Of a DNA stretch of 64,000 bases, positions 32,765 through 41,904 are shown in pieces. This DNA comes from Paguma larvata. Its lineage: Eukaryota > Chordata > Mammalia > Carnivora > Viverridae. Below the pieces are notes generated by a model, which had not been told where the DNA came from, did no database searches, and saw only the letters and a list, made by a program, of their open reading frames with translations. The position numbers and the translations under genes are program-made. The stretch spans positions 59,865,312 through 59,929,311 of the forward strand of contig CM057826.1 in NCBI GenBank assembly GCA_030068075.1. The letters are read 5' to 3'. Positions within the stretch are counted from its first letter, which is position 1. The number at the start of each line of letters is the position of its first letter.

Positions 32765-34960
32765 TGTTTTTTTAAAAAATAGTGTTGGCAATGAGGCAGC
32801 GGTGGGCAGGGTGGGAAGGTGCTGCTCGGTCTCCCTGCTGTGCAGAGTGTAGGGAGCCCAGCGTCCACCCGCCTCCCCTTTGGGGCCCATCACAGGGTCG
32901 AGGTGAGCCACACCCCGTCCCCCCCCGCCCCCCGCAGGCCGTTCTCAGCAATGACTGAGTACACAGGGGTAGGTAACAGAGCCGTCCATTTCTGCCCAAT
33001 GCAGCCCTTCTCTAGCCTGACACCTAGCTCTGGGGTCCCCGGGCCCAGGCTGAAACTTTCTCAGAGCTTCCCTGCGGTCTCATGCAGCCCTCCCCTCCTT
33101 CTCCTCCTCCCCCTTTGCAGATGTCAGGCCTGCACTGTGGTCTGAGCTCTGCCTGCCCCCTCCTGCTCTCTACTGGCGCCCCCCCAGCCTTTCCCCAACA
33201 GATCTCTTGCACTTTCAATTCTGTCTCTGCTTCCCCTAACTGACACAGCTTCTGAGGCCCCAGGCCCTTGAAACAGGCATCTGGAGGTGACTTGGAGGTT
33301 ACTTCCATCTCCGCCTGCGGATCTCTCTGCCTGCGGTAAAGGACATGCATGCCCGGCAGGGAAGGGCCTCCAGAAGGCAGCTGGCCCCATTCCTTCTGCA
33401 GAGCTGCCGCCTTGTAGGAGGCCAGAGCCCCCCCCCCTCCGCCAAGTCCCCAGGCCCCCGAGTTCCCTTCAGGTGCTGGCAGTTGTTTGAATGGGCCAGA
33501 GAAATGGCTTCTCTTCTCGAAGAGGCTGGGATGATGCAGGGGGTGAGGGTTCTCTGCTGGTTTCCTGTTTTCTGTCAGACTGTAGGGGATACGGTCGGGG
33601 TTTTCTCACAAGGGGCAGGGGAGGCACCCCCTGCCCCCAGCCTTCTTACTTCAGGGCAGTGGAGGCATTGGGGTTTGATCAGCTGACCGCCTCCTGGGCT
33701 CTCGCTCTGTATCCCTCATCATGCCCGCTGCCAGGCTGGCCTCCCTGCCCTGCGCCCTCCCAGGAAAACACATATGGGTGGTTTCCGCGGTGACAGGAGC
33801 TTCTGGGGAAGAGGAGGTTGGGACACCCTCAAAAAGGCTGGTAGGGTTGACCTGCCCCTGTGCGTGTTTGCAGTCCCTAGGCCAACCTGAGCTGAACTCT
33901 CCCTCCCAGCCCCTCCCCCGCCTCCTTTTCTAGAAATGGGAGTTTCCATGGAGTTTCCTGCTTGGGAGGAGGCGGAGCCCCATTAGGACCCAGCCCTTAC
34001 TGGATGGCCAGAGGGAAGGGAGGCGAGGAGCCTGGCTTCTCTTTGTTCTCGCACCTCTTCTCATTATCAGCTTGTTCTCCAGGGAATGTTTCCAGAAGGA
34101 GCTCTTGCCATCAGGGTCATCTGACCTTGGCTGTTGGAGGGGATGGACTGGTGTCAGCCTCTGGGGAGGGCGCCTCCTTCCACCTCCCTCCCTCCCGGTC
34201 CCCCTGATGGTTTCCTGGATGTAATAGAACGAGGGACGAGAGAGGAGTCACAGGGCACCCCCCCTCCCCCGCTGGGTGACTGAGCCCTGAGCCCGAGGTC
34301 ACCTTTCTACCCAACTCCTGGGTCACAGAACTCACTGCATTCTCAGAATCAAAAGTGTGGAGAAGCTTCCTCGCCGCTGGGCGGCTTTCAGCATTTTCCC
34401 CCCCGCAGAGGTGGGCGCCAGCCCCCAGGGACCACAGACCTGCGGGCCCCGAGCGCTCTCTTCATTTGCCTGCTGTTATTCTTGGTCTAGAAACCCCAGC
34501 GAGCGCTGGCGCTTTTTGCAGATGCGTCCCACTTACTGAGAAGGCATTTGGACCCTATCCTGGGGCTCCATTTTGTTCCTTTGTGCCTTTCATCATTTTG
34601 CTTTTTAAAAATACATTTCTCTTCATTTCAGCTGAGTCATTTTCCTCCTCCTCCTTCTCTTCTTCTTGACACTCCCAGGAGCCGGAAGGAGCCCTGTCCC
34701 AAATCCTTGGCTCCGCCAGGCCAGATCTTTTCCAAATGTCAAACTCTCAGGAGCCTTGGCACAGAGCAGAGCGGAGTGGGCTCTGGCCCCGAATCGCTTC
34801 CCTCCCTCGTCTCTGTCAGCCTCTGCTTTCCTTTCTCATTAAGGAGGTTTATTAACTGGCTTTTCTGCGGGTATCTTGCCTTGACGCTTGCAGACAGAGC
34901 CTGGCAGGAAGGCCCTCCGCTCCCCAGCATGGCCCTGCTGCTGCCGTCTGGCCCGGCCTG
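32765..34960. other. intergenic sequence, no gene seen
   Basis: Single-copy-looking, moderately GC-rich DNA. Frames on both strands overlap and none is recognised. From here to 58,284 I see no carnivore SINE. Confidence 0.45.
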
Positions 34961-34998
34961 CCACCCCCCCACCCCCCCCACCCCCCACCCCCCCCACC
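34961..34998 (+). repeat. C-tract array (G-quadruplex on minus strand)
   Basis: The order is C7-A-C8-A-C6-A-C8-A-CC. The minus strand therefore has four runs of six to eight G separated by single T, which fits a very stable G-quadruplex pattern. Confidence 0.9.
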
Positions 34999-37007
34999 TC
35001 GGAACTCCTATCCCGCAGGAGGTGCGGCATCAGGGAGCTGCTTAGGGGCCACTCTCCAGCCCAGGGAGGGGCCGGCTCTTGCTCAGGGTCTCTGCCTAGT
35101 TGACTTCTGACCCTCCTGCCTGCTTCAGGGGAGTTCCCACCCTATGGGGCTGTCCGCCTCACACCCCGCCCCCGGCCCCCCAACTGCTGCCCTGGCCACC
35201 AAAGCCTTCATACCTGCCTCTCAGAACTGCCGCGACAGTGGAAAGGTTGGGCAGCTGTGCCCGTCTGTGCTCTCGGCTGTAGGGGGAAGTCTCCCAAAAT
35301 GGGCAGGAGAAAGAACACCCACCATTTACAGGGCATTTCGTGGGCTTCGAAGACTTTCCCGTGCGTTGTGACTCTTGTCCAGCTTCGGTTATTTTACCCT
35401 CACCGGCCCCTGCGAAGGGAGCCGGGGAGCTGTTAGTTTCCTTATTTTTGTAGCTGAGGAAACAGGCTTAGAAAGTTGAACGGCTTTGCCAAAGTCTCAG
35501 GGCCAGTCCTGATTTATATTTTCAGTGGTTTTGAGAGAGAGAGAGAGGGAGAGATCGACCTAGTACAAGACGAGTAAGTGGCTGGATCAGGAGTCCTGTC
35601 TGTGCCTCCTGATTCCAAAATGACAGGCTTCCCAGTGATGGTCAATTTTGATACCTACTCACCGATTCTGTGACATGTTGATGCCTTTCACAAGGACAGA
35701 AGGATATGTTTGCTTTAGAAGAGAATTGAAATGCATCTGATTTGACAGCTTGGCAGTCTTCAAGACTTTCATTCATCCATTCACTGAGCAATGGCTGGGC
35801 TGCCGGAGAGACGCAAAACTGTGCAATGACACGCTCTCTCCCCCATGGCATTCAGGTCCCGGGGCTGTGACGGTACCAAGGATGAAATCACAGTCCTAGT
35901 TTGGATTTGAAGAAGGTGCCGCAGGCTTCTCTGAGTTAGGGAAGCCGGTGGCTGTCATTCTGAGAGAGCCACGCTTGGAGAGGTCTTGGGGGATGAGGTG
36001 CCAAGCGGAAAGACCAGAGAGGCCAGGAGCCACCGAGTCACCGTTCTGAAGGGGCCGTCTGGGAAGGGGACCCTCTCACCCTGGTTGCCCCAGCCGATGC
36101 CGCGCGGATAAGAAACCAGCCACCTAACTGAGCCCTTTCTAAATTTCTGACCCATGAAACTGTGAGCCAAATAAACTGATTGGTGTAATTTACGCAGCTT
36201 CGGGGGTAGTTCGCAAACGAAGCAATCAACAACCGGGGCAGCATTCTAGGGCCTGATCCTTCTTCCCGTGCAAGGCCCTCTTTGGCACCCTCCGTCCTTT
36301 GCTGAGTATCATTCCTGACTCGGGAGGGCCAGCAGGAGGGCGGTCCCCAGCCTCGTGGGCATGCCACTTCTTTTCATGCACGTGGGCGCCCCCCCCTTAC
36401 CTTGGACCGGAACTGGAAATGGTTTAATGAAAAACGGAACCAGAGGATCCTCCCCTGCCCCCGAGAATTGCTCTGGGGGAGTTTCTCTTGTCCCTCCCAG
36501 TTCACCTGGGCAGACCCGATGTTAAGTGTTGGTGAGGCGGACGCGTGCCCTTGGGAGCCACGGGGCTTGGGTTCTGCGGGGCGGGCGTCGCGGCTCATCC
36601 CAGTGGGGTTCGTTTCGTGCATAAGCTGAGGTTGGCTTCGTGGGGTTTTTTCCGTTCTCTTTGGGGAGTGACTTTCGGTGTGTGTGTTCTGACTGAGCCG
36701 CTTATGCAAGCAGCAACGCGTGACTCCTAGCCCAAGGCTTCTGTTGCTCTTTCATTCTCTTCTCCGCCCACAAAAAATAATTTCACATGAAACCTGTGCT
36801 CTGGCCAAGGCTTGTCCCCTCCTCGGCAGGGGGCTTTCTTTTGTGTTGACTTTAGAACAAATTCCGATTTCTGTCTCCAGATTTTGGGGCGCGCAGCTCC
36901 AGCTTCCTTTGGAAACTGGGCTTAAATACCAGCATACTTGGAAGACTTCTGCCTTCTTCCTCCCACAGGCTAATAATTCCTGAACTGATGGACGGGAGCA
37001 CTCCTGA
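34999..37007. other. intergenic sequence, no gene seen
   Basis: 35310-35520 shows a MIR-like centre (GTAGCTGAGGAAACAGGC). 36127-36205 looks like a common old repeat 3' end (CCATGAAACTGTGAGCCAAA). 35538-35553 is a short (GA)n. No gene is recognised. Confidence 0.45.
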
Positions 37008-37032
37008 GGGCGGGGGGGGGGGGGTGGGGCGG
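37008..37032 (+). repeat. G-tract (potential G-quadruplex)
   Basis: A run of 13 G with flanking GGG, GGGG and GG blocks, ending TGGGGCGG. Confidence 0.85.
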
Positions 37033-37684
37033 AGCCAGCTGCCATTTTTGAACGCGGTGTATGTCACCCACGTTTTCACACCCGGGGTGAGAAATTGAGA
37101 GTAAGACTGAATGGAGCGAGTCCTCGGGCGGGTTGGCATGCCATCTCAGAGCTCGCTGGCCTTGGGACCAACTCTAGGCATATTAAGATGCCCTCTGAGC
37201 CTCAGTTTCTCCATATGGAAAATGGGGTTCAGAAATAATACCTGTGAAGTGCATGGGGGGCCCATCATAGAAACTGCAGGTGTCATGGGGAGGGCCATGA
37301 TGATGGTGATGATTTCAGGGGAGCCTGGCTTCTCAGACAGAGCTGGTGATTGGGCGGGTTTAGTGGAGGCCGTTCTAGCTGCATATTCAGAAAAGCCAGC
37401 CGCTCCCCAAAGCACCTGAGAGAACCTTTAAAAAAAACTACCTCCGTGCACAGAAATGTGGTAAGACTCCATGATTCTGCTGTTCTCTGAACCAAAGTTT
37501 GAGTCTCTGCAGAGAGGAAAGGTGAGGGCAACAATTTTCCTTTCCTTTTCTAAAGCAGAGCTCCTCAGAGGTGCTATAAATATAAGAGTATAATTATTCT
37601 TTCTCTAAGCCTCGTGTAAAATGGGCATACTAGTGATTGGTTTAAATTAAGAAGAAATCCAATGTGGAGATGCTAAGCCCGAAG

Positions 37685-37905
37685 CAGGGGAAAGCGGGTG
37701 GGCTTAGAGTCACAGATCTGGGTTCGGGTGCAAACCCCCCACTCACCAGCCACACGGTTGAGTCTGGGGCCAGCTGCTTGGCCTTCCCCTGCCTCGGTTT
37801 CCGCACCTCTAAAATGGGGATGATATCCACTACTTTTAGGACGTAGTTTGAACGAGAGACTGTATGCAGGATGCAGAGCACGGTGCCTGGCACGTGGTGG
37901 GCACC
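37685..37905 (-). repeat. MIR SINE (reverse), nearly full length
   Basis: Reverse MIR text: GCTTAGAGTCACAGATCTGG, GCCTCGGTTTCCGCACCTC, TAAAATGGGGATGATATCC and GTGCCTGGCACGTGGTGGG. It lies roughly 0.5 kb beyond the proposed STC2 3' end. Confidence 0.88.
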
Positions 37906-38275
37906 CCAAGGGGGTGGGCACCGCGGGGAAGCAGGAACCCCAAGCTCTGTTTCGCTGCACTGAGGAGGAGTTGGGGAGGAGGCAGGGACTTCCCTGCCGG
38001 TGCCGGGCCACGGAGCCATCCTGCTGGGTGGCACCTGCCGCAAGCTCAGCGTGAAGGGCAGGGCGGCCAGGCCACAGGGGAGACCCACGGGTGAGACCAG
38101 AGGGACCGGCGCCTCTAGGCAGGCTGCGTGGAGCGCATTTTCCTCTTTGTCCTGGTGACTCGGCAGTGTTTCGGAGGAGGAGCCCAGGATGGTCCTCCTC
38201 ACCTGGCTTCCCTCCCTGTACGTGGAACACCCGGCATTTTAACCGGACTCCAAAGCTCTCACTTGCTCACAGCCT
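37906..38275. other. intergenic sequence just 3' of STC2
   Basis: GC-rich text with overlapping frames on both strands; no gene recognised. Confidence 0.4.
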
Positions 38276-38296
38276 CCCCCCCCGCCCCCCCCCCCC
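38276..38296 (-). terminator. G-rich tract downstream of the STC2 poly(A) signal
   Basis: The plus strand has C8-G-C12, so the transcribed strand of STC2 carries G12-C-G8 about 70 bases past the distal AATAAA. G-rich downstream elements are known to help cleavage/polyadenylation and polymerase pausing. Its role here is inferred from position only. Confidence 0.4.
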
Positions 38297-38364
38297 AACG
38301 CTGGATGGCCGAAGCACTCTCAGACAGTAACGCTTACTCAAGGGGAAGCCATTTCTTTAAAATC

Positions 38365-38370
38365 TTTATT
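38365..38370 (-). terminator. STC2: distal poly(A) signal AATAAA of STC2
   Basis: TTTATT on plus gives AATAAA on minus, placing the cleavage site near 38340-38352. It is the most distal canonical signal before non-UTR-like GC-rich DNA. It gives a 3' UTR of about 3.15 kb. Earlier candidates on the same strand are at 40770-40775, 38796-38801 and 38726-38731, so shorter forms are possible. Confidence 0.6.
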
Positions 38371-39823
38371 AATGATCAGAGAAAAATAATGCCATGTGAC
38401 AGTGTACAGGTCCCGCTGCCGAAACCCATAACAGGGACAGACATCATGACTTAGCAAGCTCATGTGGTGCCAGTTATGAATTCTGAGATCAGATGAGGTT
38501 GTTCTTCCTTAGGAAATGGGCCCTGGTAGCATTGTTTTTCCATGTTGTTCTAGAAAAGCCTTTTACTTGGTTCAAGTTTAAATTTCTCTCTTTGTGTGCG
38601 TGTGTGCGTGCGTGTGTGTCTAAGTAGGACTACAGCTCTGGGCTGGTGTTTTCTGTTTATTTGGTTTCAGGTGTCAGCATTTCGCTGTACTAGGGTGGTC
38701 CGCCCCTTTCAGAATAACAGGGCTATTTATTGATACAAAGGAGAGGTGTTCAGATCATCTTGTTAAGATGCAAAGCTCAAAATAAACATCGTATCTTTAT
38801 TTGGAAATCCACATCCTTCCTTAAAGGAAGGCTCATGAGTAAATTTGTATGAAGTATGAAGCCCAAGCCGAGTGTCTATTTTTAATGACTTCTTTGCTTA
38901 CATTTTAGATTGTACAAATGCCTCTGTCAACTCTTAACAGGAATTTGGACTTTACTCCGTTTCGAGCAAAAGAACCTTAGCAATAAATACTATCGTATGC
39001 TTCAAAACAGTAAGAACCAGAACGAAAGGAGATCTACCTGACTTCCGAGAAGAAGCAAACCAGTGGTATGAAGAATATACGACAGAGGGCAGCGAACGGG
39101 TTCAAATGAACATAGTAGGCGATCGGATGCCCGGAGGGGGAAAACACTGAGATAATAAATACAAATGACAAATATTTACAATGGAAGCAACGCACGGGAC
39201 ATCAGTAGGCGAACACAGAAAACATTTACACTGAGGAAAATATAAAAGTGATGCCTTTCACGCATCCAGCCCGGGAGCCGACGAACAAATGAACAGCTGA
39301 CCCAGCAACGCGGGAGAATGCTATTGCTTCAGCCTTTGAGTGATGTAAGTAAAACAGGCGACGTGCCGCGGTGGCCCATGGCATGAGACGGCCACGGTTT
39401 ACGCTCGGTTCCCATGGCAGAGCCTGACACACCGCTCCTCCTCCCCCCGCGGGCAGAGCTGGCTTAAGTGCGCCATCTCTTCTGCTTCCTGCAGCCCCAG
39501 CTCTTTCTAGGTGCTTCTCCCAGCATTTTGTCCCTTCCTCACCCCCCAGACTCAAATGATTTCCTTCCAACGTGCATCAGGAAAGACTGGGGAGGTGACC
39601 TTCCAGCCGGAGACTGGGAACCAAGGAGACTGGATTTGGGGTATATAAATACTGGCTGGGTTTGGGTCGGGGCATTCCCCGGAACAGGTTATGTTAGAGT
39701 AGATAAATTTAGCTTCTCTATCTCGGGCCTCAGGTTGCTTCGAGGGAGAGCTATAAGCTGGTATAAACGGAGGATGCTTCTGGTTTTTTTTTTTTTTTTT
39801 TTTTTTTTGCCAGCTCACTAGAA

Positions 39824-40050
39824 CGGGGGTCAGAACACTCAGGCCCAAGAGCCAAATCCAGTTGGGCACCTGTTAAATATAATTTCACCGGAGTGGAGCC
39901 AAGCCTCTTTGTGACGCGTCGTCTACGTATGCCTGCCTTCATGCTCTAACGGCAGAGTTGAGTCGTTGTGACAGAAACCACGTGACGCACCAAACTGAAA
40001 ATAGTGTATTTACTATCTAGACTTTTACAGAAGAAGTTTGCTGACCATTG
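39824..40050. mobile_element. old hAT-type DNA transposon fossil in the STC2 3' UTR
   Basis: Both ends look like a non-autonomous hAT element. The left end is CGGGGGTCAGAACACTC. The right end reads CAATGGTCAGCAAACTTC in reverse complement. The interior has GCAGAGTTGAGTCGTTGTG and TATTTACTATCTAGAC, typical of a widespread mammalian hAT family (MER119/Arthur-like by memory). An 8-base duplication flanks it: CACTAGAA at 39816-39823 and CTCTAGAA at 40051-40058 (7 of 8 match). Eight bases is the hAT rule. It has no coding capacity. Confidence 0.8.
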
Positions 40051-40655
40051 CTCTAGAAGGGACCGGCCCAGAACACTCGTCTGTTCTTTGTAATACTGGC
40101 CTTCTGTTTGAGTACCGGCTGCAAGAAAGGAGAAGCTCGAATGTGACAGCCCCGTGGGAAAGGAAAGGCCTCTCTATGGAACATTTTGAATGATCACAAG
40201 AACCCCACCGCTGCCCCTTCATCATAATCCTCTCCCTCCTCGCCTGGGAGTTTTACTTCTGTCCCTCGTCTCTGTCTTTCTTTTGTCCACTCGGACTCCT
40301 TCCTTCATTGCTAATTTCCCAATCCGGATCTGGAAAATCCTGGCTCTCGGTGCTTCCTGGCGGCCTCCTCCATTTATGTAAAGGTCAGCATTCCCCGCTG
40401 GAGACCGCAGTCTTCTCGGGTCTCTTCTGCCCCTTTGCGTCCTGTAAGCCGCGCTTTCCGACTGGGCCTCGCGGCATCAGGTACCGTGCTTTATCGACCC
40501 GGCCGAGGGTCAAGGTGAGGTAACAAAACGCTAAAGAGAATCTGTCGCATGGACTCCTCGTGTGTGCATTTTCCTCCAGGTGTGTGGTTCGCCTAAGTGG
40601 CTAGAAGCCCACGCCAGGCAGTCCGATGGACGGGTACCTCGTTCTCTGATTCCTT

Positions 40656-40742
40656 TTAAAATAACGCTCAAAAGAAAAAAAAAAAAATACAGCCCCGAAA
40701 GATGGGCTGTATTTTTTTTTTCCCCCTTTGAGCTCGTTTTAA
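40656..40742 (-). other. long imperfect hairpin in the STC2 3' UTR
   Basis: The left arm (40656-40695) and right arm (40704-40742) pair as follows. ATACAGCCC pairs with GGGCTGTAT exactly, then A12 with T9, GCTCAAA with TTTGAGC, and TTTTAAAATAACG partly with CGTTTTAA. The loop is the eight bases at 40696-40703. A five-C block forms an internal bulge. It lies in the transcribed strand of the proposed UTR, so the RNA could fold. Confidence 0.7.
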
Positions 40743-41501
40743 TGACCCAGTTGCTTTGTTTGAAAGCCATTTATTTAGACGGCAGGTATGTAGATGTAAC
40801 TGGATAAATAGAAAAGTGAAATCGAGCTCTGAAGCAGTGGTTAATATACAAACACACAGGGGCCACTCCCTCGGACGTGGTCCCCCAGACAGAACAATGG
40901 CTCAGAAATTACACGTAGAACCCTGGCCCTCCCCGTCCCAAGCAGCTCCAAACCTCAAGGTCCCATGCAAGAAACTGAACTTCCGTTTGGCACCAAGCAC
41001 CCACACGGCCCCGTCACCTCTCCACCCTTCTGACCCCCAACTCGATTTCCACATTCACCCCTGCGTCGGAATCCAGCCGCCCGCTGCCCAGACAGCCCCA
41101 GAAGCTGCGGGCCGGGGCAGCACCGAGCACGACGTCCAGCCGGTGGGCCTGCCGACCCCCGCCCTTCCCCAGCCCACCTCCCCCACAGCAGAGCAAACCG
41201 CAGGCCGCCGCCCAGGGGCTCCACGGACGGAAAGAAGACAAAGTTGCAAGGAGGCCGCGTGGCACGCTCACTTCAGGGGGTGCCAGCGTGGAACCCACCG
41301 GGCACAGCCGAGCCCTCGCCGCTGCCCGGGCTGTCTCCGCCTCATCTGTTCGTTCCGCTAGCACACGCCTTCATCAAGTCCGCGATCCCCACCAAATCCT
41401 GCGTGTGACATCCCCCCTCTGTAATGGCAAATGTTCTGGAATGTCCATAGAGAAGAAAATGGACGGCATGAAGGAAAGATTTCCCGGCCAAGCCTTTCAT
41501 T

Positions 41502-41904
41502 TCACCTCCGGATATCGGAATATTCAGACTGTTCCTCCTCCCACTCGCTGCTTCCAGAAGTTCCTTGGCCCCCGTGGCCGGCTGCTCTGCCCCGGGCATG
41601 GGCGTTTGGGTGGCTTTTGCTACCTCGCTCGCCTTTGGGACCTCGGCCCGTCTCCCGACTACTGGGTTCCAAGAGGTGGTGACCTATGTCTCCGTGGTGG
41701 GCCCTAGAGAGCTTGGCTCTGTCCACCTGGAGCTGGCGCTCAGGGGGCACCGTGGGGGGCCTCTGGATGGCTGAGGTGCAGAAACTCAAGATGGAACACA
41801 GGCTTCCCCAGTTCTGCTCACACTGAGCCTGAACGCTGTGGGTGATGGCCTCCTTCACCTCCTCCCCACAGGTCAGCAGTAGGTTCACCAGGTCCACGTA
41901 GGGT
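41502..41904 (-). CDS. STC2: STC2 coding exon 4 with stop
   Basis: It encodes residues 169 (last base) to 302, from PYVDLVNLLL to the terminal EYSDIRR, then TGA at 41504-41502. The acceptor is CTTTCAATCTCTAG. A (CT)n run in the sense direction (plus (GA)n at 41924-41943) forms much of the pyrimidine tract. The rest of the exon is the 3' UTR. Confidence 0.97.

Larger units (their letters stand above)
38350..41501 (-). other. STC2: STC2 3' UTR (proposed)
   Basis: This region follows the STC2 stop codon with no splice signal needed. The part nearest the 3' end (38350-39250) is AT-rich and free of recognisable repeats, as expected of a long regulatory 3' UTR. It contains an AC/GC dinucleotide run (about 38595-38620), an A25 tract in the sense direction (39784-39808), a hAT transposon fossil (39824-40050), a long hairpin (40656-40742) and several AATAAA candidates. 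The extent is inferred from poly(A) signals only. Transcript data would fix it. Confidence 0.6.

Noticed and set aside
1..38275. NKX2-5 or another neighbour gene within the left flank
   Set aside because: No homeodomain, Nkx-specific or other recognisable coding exon is visible. In human the distance from STC2 to NKX2-5 is larger than the 38 kb available here.
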